A DNA stretch of 64,000 bases from an uncultured Planktomarina sp. (GTDB taxonomy: Bacteria > Pseudomonadota > Alphaproteobacteria > Rhodobacterales > Rhodobacteraceae): positions 79,897 through 143,896 of the forward strand of contig CAJJBP010000001.1 of the NCBI GenBank assembly GCA_905182425.1, in the 5' to 3' direction. Positions 1-11,424 of this stretch are shown piece after piece (the first letter of the stretch is position 1; each line of letters starts with the position of its first letter). The translations under genes and the position numbers were made by a program. The notes under the pieces are model-generated. The model ran no database searches. It was not told the DNA's origin and saw only the letters and a list, made by a program, of their open reading frames with translations.

Positions 1-314
1 CTAATTTAAGCCAGTCTTGATCACTCATTTTAAAACTTTCCACCAATACTTTTATCTTTTTTGCATAACCACTTTAACTGCTTATCGACAGATTACAAAA
101 CGCGACGTTGCATCACAAAATGCGAATTAGGAGTATATAAGATTAAACAACTGAAGACGTGTAGGACAGTTTTTTGATGCTGCTAAATCTTAATTGCTAG
201 AGCTATGCTAAAGTTTAATCGGACCCCAGCCCAGAGACCTAAAGCCAAGTAGATCATTTCAGATATTATTTAGCCACTTTTTGCCAATGAATATTGAACG
301 GCAGTATCCTTCGG

Positions 315-1277
315 TCACACAATTTCCGTTAGGGAGGTGTTTGGTGGCGGTTTACGACGTTTCCCGGACAGAGCATTTCCTAATATAGCTGCTAGCAAAA
401 CTACACCTCCAAATAATGTATTAACGCTTGCTGTCTCATCAAGGAAAAGCCAGACCCAAAGGGGGCCAAGTAAAACTTCCGCTAAGGATAGCAATACCAG
501 CTCAGCGGCAGGTAAACTACGTGAGCCCAGTGTATAAAGGATTAGACCTGCCCCTATTTGAAAGATCCCCATGCCCGTTGCAACGCTACCGTCATATGCA
601 CTCAAAACGAGAGGTAGGCCCATAAAATAGCATATTAGAAATGTGAGAACAAAGGCAAATAGACCGGAAAGAAAAACGGATGGCAGCATTTCTTTAGTCC
701 GCCCCCAACGCAACGCAACGGTAAAGACAGCAAAGCCTAGTGCTGAACCCAGTGCAGCCAAGCTGCCTTTTAGGGCAATGCCATCAGATTTGTCAGCAAC
801 CATGATAGCAATACCACAGAGCGCAATCCCAATTGCTATCCACGTCGCCACACGCACAGGTTCGCGCAGAACCAGCCACCCCAAAACTGCAGCCATGAAT
901 GGGGCCGTAGCAAACAACAGCAGCGCATTTGCGACAGAGGTATTCTGAATCGCGTAGATGCCACCTGAATAGGCAGCCACCAGCGCAAGACCAGCAATGA
1001 CCGTAGAAAATCCGGTACGGCGTATTTGCGTAAAAGGGCTTTCACCAGAGCGAAGGCGAATAACAACATAAAGAAAGAGTGACATACTGATCGAACGATA
1101 GAGCAGTATCTGCCATACGACGGCGTCTTCGATAAGGCGAATACCAAGACCGACCGTTGACCAAAGTACACCGGCCGCAAAAACGAACAGCACACCATAT
1201 TTTGAAACACCCACTGAATGTGAAAGAGGAGAAACAACTGTCATGGAGCACTTTCTAGGTAATCTTACTTGGGACAA
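315..1277 (-). CDS. DMT superfamily (EamA) transporter
   Basis: 320-aa multi-TM ORF with EamA-like repeats. Confidence 0.85.
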   Translation of the reverse strand: MSQVRLPRKCSMTVVSPLSHSVGVSKYGVLFVFAAGVLWSTVGLGIRLIEDAVVWQILLYRSISMSLFLYVVIRLRSGESPFTQIRRTGFSTVIAGLALVAAYSGGIYAIQNTSVANALLLFATAPFMAAVLGWLVLREPVRVATWIAIGIALCGIAIMVADKSDGIALKGSLAALGSALGFAVFTVALRWGRTKEMLPSVFLSGLFAFVLTFLICYFMGLPLVLSAYDGSVATGMGIFQIGAGLILYTLGSRSLPAAELVLLSLAEVLLGPLWVWLFLDETASVNTLFGGVVLLAAILGNALSGKRRKPPPNTSLTEIV

Positions 1278-1570
1278 TAACCCCCAAAAGGGGTCTACTA
1301 TTAGCCGTCTGCGACATTTGTGCGTAAGACTAAAAAATTACCACAACACCGTTGCATCTTAGAAAAAGAAGCAGGATGCCGCCCTTCACAATTATCTAAT
1401 CTCATACCTCAGCCCCCAACAAATAGATTTGGCCTTCTGATTAAAACAAGCGGTTCATACTAAATATCACAGTAGAAAATAGCTAAAGATTTCATTGGCT
1501 ATTTAGGCCACCTGTCAAAAAACAATTGTATTTCGCTTAAAGCCTCTCCCATATATCTGCCAAACACGTT

Positions 1571-1948
1571 ATGAACACCCAACTAACGGACAGTTTTGTG
1601 ATGACCGAAAAGAAAAAACGTGAACATTTTGTTTTTACCCTTCTTGTTGAAGTTGGACGCAAAGAAGGCGACGGGCTACCTCAAGATGCCACAGGGGGTG
1701 CACTCATGGTCTATGCAAGTGGCGTTGATGAGGCCGAAGCTGTGCGGGAAACCGTCGCTATTTTGAAGCAGGCTGAATTGGCCCCACTAGATGTCACTGG
1801 TTACGGTACATTGGCTGAGCGTCTGGAGGAAGGTCATGATATCGCCCAAGACGAGCGAGACCTGATGCAACGCGCCTTGGACGAAAACAGCGTTGTGGTT
1901 GCACAAATGACTCCCTTTTATGAAAATGCTCCGAAAGGAGCACACTAA
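1571..1948 (+). CDS. conserved hypothetical protein upstream of dapE
   Basis: 125-aa ORF overlapping the dapE start; acidic soluble protein, no recognised motif. Confidence 0.7.
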   Translation: MNTQLTDSFVMTEKKKREHFVFTLLVEVGRKEGDGLPQDATGGALMVYASGVDEAEAVRETVAILKQAELAPLDVTGYGTLAERLEEGHDIAQDERDLMQRALDENSVVVAQMTPFYENAPKGAH

Positions 1949-3078
1949 TGATTGATCCGGCATCGCTAACCGCCGACCTAATCCGCTGTGCCAGCGTCAC
2001 TCCAACTGAGGGGGGCGCTTTGGTTTTGCTTGAAAAACTACTTTCTAAGAATGGCTTTAGTTGCACCCGAGTTGACCGTGGTGGCGTATCAAACCTATTT
2101 GCTCGATGGGGCACTGGGAAAACATTCGGCTTTAATGGTCACACAGATGTGGTGCCTGTGGGTGATATTGATGCGTGGAGCGTTGATCCATTCAGCGCAG
2201 AAATAATAGATGGCTGGATGTATGGCCGTGGTGCAACTGACATGAAATCTGGCGTTGCAGCTTTCGCAGCGGCAGCCATTGATTTTGTATTGCAAACCCC
2301 ACCTGACGGATCTGTGGTTCTAGCGATCACAGGTGATGAAGAGGGTCCCGCTAAGGACGGCACGTTAGCCCTGCTTGATTGGATGCAATCTAAAGGCGAA
2401 AAAATGAATGTCTGCCTTGTTGGGGAACCCACTAATCCAAATGAAATGGGCGACATGATGAAAATTGGTCGCCGTGGGTCCTTGAACGCCCATTTCACAG
2501 TTATTGGTCAGCAAGGTCATTCGGCATACCCTCATCGAGCGAATAACCCTTTGCCAGCTATGACCCGTTTAATGGACACTCTGGCTTCAAGTACATTAGA
2601 CCAAGGAACTGAGCACTTTGATCCATCTACCATTGCCATCGTGACAATTGATACCGGCAACCCGGCTACCAACATAATACCTTCTCAAAGCCATGCGACT
2701 GTAAACATTCGCTTTAACGACATCCATTCCAGTGCAAGTCTGACAAAATGGTTAGAAGTGCACACACAAAAAATAGGTGCCAAATTCGGTGTCGAAATCG
2801 AAATGCGGGTCCACATCTCAGGAGAGAGCTTCTTTACGCCGCCAGGGGAATTATCTAATCTTGTCGCCCGTGCTATCCAAGTTGAAACCAACAGGGTTCC
2901 AGAAATGTCCACGAGTGGTGGAACTTCAGATGCACGTTTCGTGAAACATCATTGCCCAGTGGTGGAGTTCGGCCTCGTCGGAAAAACTATGCACCAAGTT
3001 GATGAGCGTGTAGAAGTAGCACAAATACATCAACTTAAATCCATATATTCGCGAATTTTGCGTGATTACTTCACCTAA
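1948..3078 (+). CDS. dapE: succinyl-diaminopimelate desuccinylase
   Basis: M20 peptidase motifs ([40 protein letters not shown]). Confidence 0.95.
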   Translation: MIDPASLTADLIRCASVTPTEGGALVLLEKLLSKNGFSCTRVDRGGVSNLFARWGTGKTFGFNGHTDVVPVGDIDAWSVDPFSAEIIDGWMYGRGATDMKSGVAAFAAAAIDFVLQTPPDGSVVLAITGDEEGPAKDGTLALLDWMQSKGEKMNVCLVGEPTNPNEMGDMMKIGRRGSLNAHFTVIGQQGHSAYPHRANNPLPAMTRLMDTLASSTLDQGTEHFDPSTIAIVTIDTGNPATNIIPSQSHATVNIRFNDIHSSASLTKWLEVHTQKIGAKFGVEIEMRVHISGESFFTPPGELSNLVARAIQVETNRVPEMSTSGGTSDARFVKHHCPVVEFGLVGKTMHQVDERVEVAQIHQLKSIYSRILRDYFT

Positions 3079-3652
3079 ATTTCGTCAGCGATTGGTTGTT
3101 ATGGTCAAGGAACCACGTCCCGGGCGCGTAAAAACTAGGATTGGAGCATCGCTTGGAATGACCACGGCCGCCTGGTGGTTTCGACATCAATCTCAAAAGT
3201 TACTGCGCGAATTAACAGATCCACGCTGGGATTTGATTTTGGCAGTGACACCTGATTATGAGGGTCTTAGAAGTCGTGTTTGGCCGTCACACATTGCACT
3301 TCTTGCCCAGGGTCAAGGCTCTCTTGGGGAACGAATGAAAAGCATATTCCAAAGCTTACCACCCGGCCCAACGTGCATCATTGGAGCAGATATTCCAGGA
3401 ATAACTCGTTCGCATATTTTGGATGCATTTCATAGTCTTGGAAATCATCAAGCCACCTTTGGTCCAGCAGAGGATGGGGGATACTGGCTAATTGGTCTAA
3501 AAAGATTACGTCCAGCACCACACGGAATTTTTGAAGGCGTTCGCTGGTCAAGTGCAACAACATTGCAGGATACTAAGGACTCTCTCAAAGGCTTAAGCAT
3601 CACCGAAGTGGCAACACTTAAAGATTTTGATGAGGCAGCAGATCTTATATAG
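3062..3652 (+). CDS. TIGR04282/DUF2064 family glycosyltransferase-like protein
   Basis: [24 protein letters not shown] and [14 protein letters not shown] motifs. Confidence 0.85.
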   Translation: MITSPKFRQRLVVMVKEPRPGRVKTRIGASLGMTTAAWWFRHQSQKLLRELTDPRWDLILAVTPDYEGLRSRVWPSHIALLAQGQGSLGERMKSIFQSLPPGPTCIIGADIPGITRSHILDAFHSLGNHQATFGPAEDGGYWLIGLKRLRPAPHGIFEGVRWSSATTLQDTKDSLKGLSITEVATLKDFDEAADLI

Positions 3653-3664
3653 CTTGAGTGGCAA

Positions 3665-4075
3665 TCAGGTGGCCAAAGCCGCTTCTAAAGCAATATCAAA
3701 CAAAGCTTTAATACTTTTACGCGACGTACCTGCAACATTACGACCAAGCTCAACTTCGCCCCTAAGCACGACCAAAGTTGATCGGCGCGGTATGTCTAAC
3801 TGTTTCGCCAATTCTGCGCGCCCATATAGATCATAGTCAATCCGAACAAAAACAATATTAGCCTCATAGTCAGCATTTTCATTCCATAGCGCTGCCATAA
3901 TCCTTTTTTGAGCGGCACAGGTCGTGCACCAATCGGTAGCGTACGTTAAAAATACCGTTTTACCCTCTGCTAGTAGTGACCTTACCAGCCCCGGTTCATA
4001 GTCTATCGAGGCCAACCCAAGGCTCGGAAGGCCTGCCAACGCTAAAGAAGAAAAAGTAAATGCACGACGATCCAT
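3665..4075 (-). CDS. thioredoxin-fold protein, exported (Tat/Sec-like N-terminus)
   Basis: Probable start at MDRRAFTFSSLALAG; YATDWCTTCAAQK redox motif; next to ccdA. Confidence 0.8.
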   Translation of the reverse strand: MDRRAFTFSSLALAGLPSLGLASIDYEPGLVRSLLAEGKTVFLTYATDWCTTCAAQKRIMAALWNENADYEANIVFVRIDYDLYGRAELAKQLDIPRRSTLVVLRGEVELGRNVAGTSRKSIKALFDIALEAALAT

Positions 4076-4095
4076 ATCTAAACTCCTATGTAATT

Positions 4096-4809
4096 TTAAT
4101 ATCGGACTGAAAGGTCCTGAAGCCATAATGGCAGATTTTGTACAGCCCATATTTCGAACATGTGATGAACCTTAAACAAGATCATCATACCAACTAGAAT
4201 TAATATCCATCCCAAAATATTTTGTGCACTAACTGAAAGTTTGCGTATAAGACGCTTTCTGCGTTTCAAAATACTTCGAGTACCATAGGCCAGTAAAAAT
4301 ATCACGTTAGAAACACCGGCAGCAAAACTGATCATAATAGACGTCGACCAAAGTAATGATCCGCCACCACTTGCAAGCGCAATCGCACCTCCAAGGGTCG
4401 GACCGATGCACGGAGACCAAAGGGCGCCCAACAATACTCCAGCAAAAAACTGACCAATCAGACCACTTTGATCCATACTATTCAGTTGGCTATCTGCCTG
4501 CGAAGAAACGCCATCTGTCAACCAAGAAAATAAAACTACAGCTCTGGGCACCAATAGGACCACTCCAAAACCAATCATTAAAGATGCCGCAATACGTGAG
4601 ATAGTTTCTGGATGAATTCCCAGAGCTGCGCCAAAGGCAGACACAATAACTCCAAGCGACACGAACGCCAAACTCATGCCAGCTGCCAAAGCGATTGGAC
4701 CAAACCTATTCACCTGCAGAGCGGTTGCTAATACAATTGGTAAAACCGGTAAAACGCAAGGGTTTATAAGTGTTAATAAACCTGCGAGGTATCCAAATAG
4801 AATTTCCAT
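4096..4809 (-). CDS. ccdA: cytochrome c biogenesis protein CcdA family
   Basis: 237-aa TM protein; LINPCVLPVLPIV and GALWSPCIGPTLG motifs. Confidence 0.9.
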   Translation of the reverse strand: MEILFGYLAGLLTLINPCVLPVLPIVLATALQVNRFGPIALAAGMSLAFVSLGVIVSAFGAALGIHPETISRIAASLMIGFGVVLLVPRAVVLFSWLTDGVSSQADSQLNSMDQSGLIGQFFAGVLLGALWSPCIGPTLGGAIALASGGGSLLWSTSIMISFAAGVSNVIFLLAYGTRSILKRRKRLIRKLSVSAQNILGWILILVGMMILFKVHHMFEIWAVQNLPLWLQDLSVRY

Positions 4810-4889
4810 ACGCCCTAAATGGGCTGATAAACCTAGTTTGTCAGCCCCTAATCGGCTTACAGTCAGTCACTCCCTCGTGGGGTTTTATC

Positions 4890-5753
4890 TCAAATGTTGC
4901 GCGAGGTTTGTACTACAAAGATACCAGCCATTATTACTATAACGCCAACGGCATCCCAGATACCTAGGCTTTCACCTAGGAATATGGCAGCTATTAAGAC
5001 GCCAAAGAAAGGGTTTAAAAAGTGGAATGTTGCAGCACGGACAGCTCCAATACGGCCCACCAACCAAAACCAGATGAAAGTTGCCAAAAGGCCTGGCATT
5101 AAAACCGTATAAGAAAAAGCTAACAACAGCTTGGGCGTCCAGACAACTTCCCATTCCTCAAATACTACGCCGGGAAATGCAAGAATGATGGCACCAACCA
5201 ACATCTGCAAGCCAACTATCATTAAAAGATTACCGCCCGAGGATACACCTCGCATCGACAGCGTAGCAACTGTGATGGATAAAACACCAACAATACAAAG
5301 AATAATACCAAAGAAATCAGTGCCGCCTTGGATTCGAACTCCCATAATCAAAGCAGCACCAATCACACCTACGATAAGCCCCCAAACGCCTACAATTGGC
5401 AGTTTCTCTTTAAACCAAACCCATCCCACCAGACCGACTAGAAGAGGCATGGTCGATGCGATTATAGAAGCCAGTGATGCCTCAATTGTTTGCATGGCTA
5501 CAAAGTTAAGCCCCAAGTAAAGAGCATTTTGACAAAGACCAAAAATGAAGATGGTCTGCCATTGTGCCCTATTCAGCCGCCAAGTTTGGCCCAAAAGGCG
5601 AGCAAGCCCTACACCAATGAGCCCAGAGATTAGGAACCTTAACGAGAGGGATAGAAGTGGCGGAGCCTCTGCAACAATAACGCGGGCAGATGTAAAAGCA
5701 GACGACCAGATCAGCGCAAACGCTAGACCCGCCAAAATTGCGCGTATATCCAT
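4890..5753 (-). CDS. DMT superfamily (EamA) transporter
   Basis: 287-aa, 10-TM EamA-type sequence. Confidence 0.88.
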   Translation of the reverse strand: MDIRAILAGLAFALIWSSAFTSARVIVAEAPPLLSLSLRFLISGLIGVGLARLLGQTWRLNRAQWQTIFIFGLCQNALYLGLNFVAMQTIEASLASIIASTMPLLVGLVGWVWFKEKLPIVGVWGLIVGVIGAALIMGVRIQGGTDFFGIILCIVGVLSITVATLSMRGVSSGGNLLMIVGLQMLVGAIILAFPGVVFEEWEVVWTPKLLLAFSYTVLMPGLLATFIWFWLVGRIGAVRAATFHFLNPFFGVLIAAIFLGESLGIWDAVGVIVIMAGIFVVQTSRNI

Positions 5754-5877
5754 CGTGGGCCTCTTTCTATTAACCTAACTTAGAACCGGTGGTGCTCAGC
5801 CCCTACTAAGGCAAGTTTAACACCTCCATCAAATCTTTCAGCTTCTTACAATTAGAATTGGCATATTCATAAAAAAA

Positions 5878-5904
5878 GCCTGTGCAGGAGTATCCTACAC
5901 AGGC
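5878..5904 (-). terminator. rho-independent terminator of the HU gene
   Basis: GCCTGTG...CACAGGC stem followed (minus strand) by a T-run (plus-strand A7). Confidence 0.8.
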
Positions 5905-5926
5905 CTTTAAAGATATAAATTTTTAG

Positions 5927-6214
5927 TTAGCCGTTAACGCTGTCTTTCAACGCTTTTGCAATAGTCATTTTAACTACTTTATCGGCTGCCTTTTGGAAGC
6001 TTTCGCCTGTCGCAGGATTACGAACCATACGTTCCGGACGTTCACGGCAATAGATTTTGCCCACACCAGGCAAAGTTACGGCACCGCCGCCTGAAACTTC
6101 GCTTGTGATCAAGCCGCAAATCGCATCAAGAGCCGAAGCAGCTGATTTCTTATCAGAGCCCATTTGGTCTGCCAAAGCAGCAACCAGTTGTGTTTTAGTC
6201 ATAGGTTTAGACAT
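5927..6214 (-). CDS. hup: HU family DNA-binding protein
   Basis: 95 aa; KTQLVAALADQMGSDKKSAASALDAI and PGVGKIYCRERPERMVRNPATGE. Confidence 0.93.
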   Translation of the reverse strand: MSKPMTKTQLVAALADQMGSDKKSAASALDAICGLITSEVSGGGAVTLPGVGKIYCRERPERMVRNPATGESFQKAADKVVKMTIAKALKDSVNG

Positions 6215-6335
6215 TCATTTTCTCCTAACAAGCCCAACACCTTGGGCACCAATCATGTTTACTTAACTTCATATTGTGGTGAGACACAACAAATTGTGTA
6301 ACAATTATTAAAAAAAACTACAAAAAATCGTATTT

Positions 6336-7814
6336 TTATAGAAAAGCTGTCTCATTAAAGCTTCGAAGCTTACGAGAATGTATGCGTTCAAGGGGCATTT
6401 CTCTTAAAATCTCCATCGCACGAATTCCAATCATCAGGTGCCGAGCAACCTGGCTTTTATAAAAATCCGTCGCCATTCCAGGTAATTTCAACTCCCCGTG
6501 TAATGGTTTATCACTCACACAAAGCAGCGTTCCGTAGGGCACACGGAAGCGATAACCATTTGCAGCGATCGTAGCGCTTTCCATATCAAGAGCAATTGCG
6601 CGAGATTGACTAAGGCGATGAACGGGGCCAGATTGATCCCTTAATTCCCAATTTCGATTATCAATTGTGGCAACAGTTCCGGTTCGCATAACCTGCTTCA
6701 GATCGTACCCTTTTAGTTCCGTCACCTCTGCCACTGCTTGTTCGAGGCTAGTTTGAATTTCAGCCAGAGCTGGGATGGGTACCCATGCTGGCAAATCCTC
6801 ATCAAGAACATGATCTTCTCGCAGATAGGCATGACCAAGCACAAAATCTCCCAAGTTTTGCGAATTACGCAATCCAGCGCAATGCCCGACCATTATCCAT
6901 GCATGTGGCCGAAGAACAGCAACATGATCTGTGGCGGTTTTCGCATTAGATGGGCCAACACCGATATTTATCAAAGTGATTCCGCTACCATCAGCACGCT
7001 TCAAATGATAGGTTGGCATTTGAGGCATTTTGGGTTGAGCCTGAAACTGCTCTGAACCAGAATGTATTGTTTGGTTGCCTGTACCCACAAAAGCCACATA
7101 ACCACTTGACGAATTATCGAGTTGATCACGCGCAAAAGCTTCAAACTCTTCCACATAAAACTGGTAATTTGTAAATAAAACATGATTTTGGAAATGAACA
7201 GGGTCCGTTGCTGTATAATGAGCTAAACGCGCCAATGAATAATCTATTCGTTGGCCAGTAAAGAGGGCCAACGGCAACGAGTTATCACTCAATTTCTTTT
7301 CAATTCCATTCACAATATCGTCGTTCGTTGTCGATAGGTCCGGTACATCAAATACATCACGTAGAGTGAAACCTCCCGCGTCTGGAGGTACAACCAAAGT
7401 GCTGTCATTTGCCACAGCAAAATGAACCGGAATCGGGGTTTTAGAATATCCAACTTGAACTTCCACACCATGGTTTTCCATCAAAAGGCTGAGCTGCTGT
7501 AGCAAGTAGCTTCGAAATAATGCAGGTCTGGTAATAGTTGTTGTATATGTCCCCGGACCACTTACGTGGCCAAAAGAAAGCCTGCTATCAACCGTTGCGT
7601 AGCTTGTGGTTGAGATTCTGACTTCCGGATAGTAGGCGCGGTAGCGCTCAACAGATCTACCAGCAGCCAAAACTTCTACAAATTTTTTACATAAAAAGTC
7701 AGCCGATTGAGTATAAAGCTGTATCAGTCGTGCGATCGCTTTTTCGGGGTCACTAAAACTTTCTGGAGGCGTATGCGCCGACAAAATATAAATATTGTCA
7801 TTCTGCGATCTCAA
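6336..7814 (-). CDS. amn: AMP nucleosidase
   Basis: 492 aa; Amn N-terminal domain plus phosphorylase-type C-terminal domain (HCAGLRNSQNLGDFVLGHAYLREDHVLDEDLP). Confidence 0.92.
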   Translation of the reverse strand: MRSQNDNIYILSAHTPPESFSDPEKAIARLIQLYTQSADFLCKKFVEVLAAGRSVERYRAYYPEVRISTTSYATVDSRLSFGHVSGPGTYTTTITRPALFRSYLLQQLSLLMENHGVEVQVGYSKTPIPVHFAVANDSTLVVPPDAGGFTLRDVFDVPDLSTTNDDIVNGIEKKLSDNSLPLALFTGQRIDYSLARLAHYTATDPVHFQNHVLFTNYQFYVEEFEAFARDQLDNSSSGYVAFVGTGNQTIHSGSEQFQAQPKMPQMPTYHLKRADGSGITLINIGVGPSNAKTATDHVAVLRPHAWIMVGHCAGLRNSQNLGDFVLGHAYLREDHVLDEDLPAWVPIPALAEIQTSLEQAVAEVTELKGYDLKQVMRTGTVATIDNRNWELRDQSGPVHRLSQSRAIALDMESATIAANGYRFRVPYGTLLCVSDKPLHGELKLPGMATDFYKSQVARHLMIGIRAMEILREMPLERIHSRKLRSFNETAFL

Positions 7815-9608
7815 TGCTGCGTTCCCTTTATAACCGAAGTCATCTCAAATTTTGTTACATCGACCAGACCTAAATCACTTATTCGCAATTCAGGGATCAC
7901 AACTAAAGCAAGCAATGAGTGCTGCATGAAAGCGTTGTTGAGCGTACATCCGCAAACTGCCATAGCCGCAACCATCTTATCCGCTTTCGCTGCGACCAAT
8001 GATGCCGGAGCATCTGACATCAATCCCGCTATAGGTAATTCGACAATGGATAACTCTTTACTATCTTTCCAAACACAAATACCGCCGCCCACGTCTCCCA
8101 ACCGGTTCGCCGCGAGGGCCATATTTTCAAGACATGTCCCTACAACGATCATGTGATGGCTATCATGAGCTACCGTCGAGGCTATAGCCATGTTTCCTTT
8201 ATACCCAAATCCAGACACAAAGCCATTTGAAACAGAGCCCGTCGCTCGGTGACGTTCTACCAAAGCGATTTGGCAAACATCTCCCTTTGCTGAAACTTTT
8301 CCATTTAGCACCGGCAAATTGACTTCTAGAGCTTTTGTAGGAGCCTGGTTTTCTACTACACCTATGACTCGTACATCTGCTGATGTGCTACCTTTAGGAG
8401 CTAAAATAGCAAAATCCCCAGCTGTTTTACTAGCCCCTAACCGCACAGTGTTACGTGCCTTTGACGGCCACTCAATATGGGGACATTCAGTTGTAATTTG
8501 TCCAGCCAAAGCAACAGTCTGGCCGCACGCGATCACTCGATCAATGGGCAGCAAGGTTAAATCGCTTGAGAAAACTAAGTCAGCTCGGCGGCCTGGCGCA
8601 ATACTTCCGATTTCTCGCTCCAGACCGAAGTGCGTAGCTGTATTAATAGTAGCCATCTGCAAGGCGATCATTGGATCACAGCCACACTCGATAGCATGTC
8701 GGATCACCCGATTGATATGTCCGTGGTTAACCAAAGTTCCAGAATGGCTATCATCGGTGCATAAAATAAAATTACGAGAATCCAGCTTTTTTTCAGTAAT
8801 TGCGGTTATTTGTGTTTTCACATCATACCAAGCACTCCCCAAACGCATCATCGATCGCATACCTTGGCGCACCCGCGCAATTGCGTCTTGTTCGCACGTC
8901 CCTTCGTGATCATCAGCTGGTCCACCCGCGGCGTAAGCGTGAAAGGCCGGACCGAGATCTGGACTTGCATAATGCCCACCGATGGTTTTCCCAGCACGCG
9001 CTGTTGCCTTCATTTCAGCTAACATTTGCGGATCACTATTAATGACACCTGGAAAATTCATCATTTCCCCTAGACCAATTATTCCTGGCCAATGCATGGC
9101 CTCAGCGACATCCTCAGAGCTGATTTCAAATCCTGTAGTCTCCAAGCCCGGAGCCGACGGCGCACAGCTAGGCATTTGGGTGAATATATTAATAGGCTGT
9201 TGCAAGCCTTCATCATGCATCAACTTCACACCATCCAAACCCATGACATTGGCAATCTCATGGGGGTCCGTGAACATTGTGGTCGTGCCATGAGGAATGA
9301 CTGCGCGTGCAAATTCTGCTGGGGTCAGCATGCCGCTTTCAATGTGCATATGCCCGTCACAAAAGCCAGGCAACACAAATCCATCTGTTTCCAAAACCTC
9401 AGTATTAGGGGCCAATACAATGGCTTGCATCGGGGCCTACGTAAGCAAAACGACTTGATTTTATAGCAACATCCCAACGCAGAATTTCACGCGTGTGAAC
9501 GTTTGCGACTTTCCCACCAACAATGACCAAATCTGCAGCGGTGCGCCCTGCCGCTACATTTATCAGGTCAGCTGCACAATCCGGCCAAGATGGTATTTTG
9601 TTTTCCAT
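7811..9608 (-). pseudogene. ade: adenine deaminase, split by an apparent +1 frameshift at ~9408-9411
   Basis: ORFs 9405..9608 and 7811..9430 are contiguous parts of one protein (VGPDASHCIGP / PNTEVLETDGFVLPGFCDGHMHIESGML); the junction is a CCCC tract (minus strand). Confidence 0.85.
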
Positions 9609-9700
9609 ACCACAGATTTTCCGATCTAGACGAAGGACGCAAGCCCCTTTAAAATCTTTTAGACATACAAAATGAACTAAAACGAAGATTTACCAGGGAA

Positions 9701-10123
9701 ATCTTAATAGTTCACAACCCAAACTGCGGCACATCAAGAAGCGTGGTTCGTACCACTACTGGTGCAGGCTACAAACCTAAAATTATTGAGCACTTAGAAA
9801 CAGGCTGGAGCAAGTCACATCTTAAGTCCTTGTTCGAAGCAGCAGGTATTTTGGCCAAAGAAGCTTTGAGAGTGTCCAATACTCCAGCAGAAAAAATGGG
9901 GCTGACAGCCCCAGAAGTTACACAAGACTAACTTCTGAAAGCCATGGTTACGAATCCAATTCTAGTCAATCGTCCCATTGTTGTCTGCAAAAATGGGGTG
10001 CGCCTCTGCCGGTCATCCGGGGTGGTTTTGGACTTGCTCGATCAGTGGCCAAATGCGCCTCACCCAAAAGAAGATGGAAGCCCAATCATCGACGCTACTG
10101 GGAGCGTTGTGTCTGGCGCCTAA
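9701..10123 (+). pseudogene. arsC: glutaredoxin-dependent arsenate reductase (ArsC/Spx-fold) remnant
   Basis: One frame reads ILIVHNPNCGTSRSVVRTTTGAGYKPKIIEHLETGW...EVTQD*LLKAMVTNPILVNRPIVVCKNGVRLCRSS...; in-frame TAA at 9929-9931 and no clear ATG. Confidence 0.8.
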
Positions 10124-10668
10124 CTTTTTAAAGTGATCCGACTTCAAACCTTTCCGACGTAATGTTTAGTCTTGTTGTCTTTACCACTTCTCAAAATGAA
10201 CTTCTCCACCTGATTGCACGCCGTTGCAGCTATAGTTTGCATTATATTCTTTGACTGAACTGGTTGTGAGGAAAAGACACAAAACTCACGATGTAATTAA
10301 TGGATATGAACGAACCTAATGGTTGGGGTCGAAATCACAGTCTATTTATTTGGAACATAGGTTTGCTTGGTCTTTTTAGCACTACCCTCTCGCTATGTCC
10401 TTTTACCCTCCAATCACTGACTCCAGGTATCCACGCAGTCCATCAGGGCCATATTTCTAATTACCAACGCACTAGGAATTAATGAGTTAACTTGCTCTTA
10501 TCATTGCGGACAGCTTCACGTTGCTACGCTTCAGCTTCATGTATGAGGTCGTACTTGGATCGTCCTAAAAGCAACATAATTTTCCTAGCACACAACAAAT
10601 TAGTCGCAAAAGAGTAGATAGCCGCGTTAAGATTGGCTTTTATAGTTTTCAAATGAACGAGGTCACTG

Positions 10669-11424
10669 ATGGTACAATCTAAACAGCTTCCAAATATGGA
10701 TAATTGGCAAGAGCGCGTTGATTTGGCCGCGGCCTTTAGATGGACTGTACGCTTAAATATGCATGAAGCAGTAGCGAACCACTTCAGCCTTGCGATAAAC
10801 GAGGATGGTACAAAGTTTCTGATGAACCCCAATCAAATGCATTTCTCACGGGTAAAGGCCTCTGATTTGTTGGTGGTTGATGCAAATGATCCAGCAAGCA
10901 TGGAAGGTCCCGATGCACCTGATCCAACCGCTTGGGGCCTACATGGTGGTCTACACCGCTATTGTGCACATGCACGCTGTGCCATGCATGTGCATTCACC
11001 CTATGCCACAGCGCTTGCAGCCTTAGCCGACAGCAACCTGCCACCTGTGGATCAAAACGGATGCATGTTCTTCAATCGTTATGTGATCGATAGTTCCTAT
11101 GGTGGTCTAGCGTTTGAGGAAGAAGGCGAACGCTGTGCATCCCTATTTGATGATCCAAAGAAGAAAGTGATGATCATGGGGAACCATGGTATTTTGATTA
11201 TCGGAAATACCGTTGCTGAGACATTTAATCGAATGTTTTATTTTGAAAGGGCCTGCCAAACATATCTGCTGGCCTTACAAACCGGCAAACCTTTGCGTGT
11301 GATAGAAGATGCGATTGCGGAGAAAACCGCACAAGAAATCGAAATCTACCCTGAACAAGACGCTCGCCACCTAGCCGAGCTCAAAGCTGTATTGGACGAA
11401 GAGGGTAGCAATTACTCCTCATAG
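10669..11424 (+). CDS. class II aldolase/adducin family protein
   Basis: 251 aa; HGGLHRYCAHARCAMHVHSPYATALA and MGNHGILIIGNTVAETFN. Confidence 0.9.
   Translation: MVQSKQLPNMDNWQERVDLAAAFRWTVRLNMHEAVANHFSLAINEDGTKFLMNPNQMHFSRVKASDLLVVDANDPASMEGPDAPDPTAWGLHGGLHRYCAHARCAMHVHSPYATALAALADSNLPPVDQNGCMFFNRYVIDSSYGGLAFEEEGERCASLFDDPKKKVMIMGNHGILIIGNTVAETFNRMFYFERACQTYLLALQTGKPLRVIEDAIAEKTAQEIEIYPEQDARHLAELKAVLDEEGSNYSS

Noticed and set aside
10300-10482. 60-aa ORF with a hydrophobic stretch
   Set aside because: Single short ORF with no supporting context; indistinguishable from chance.
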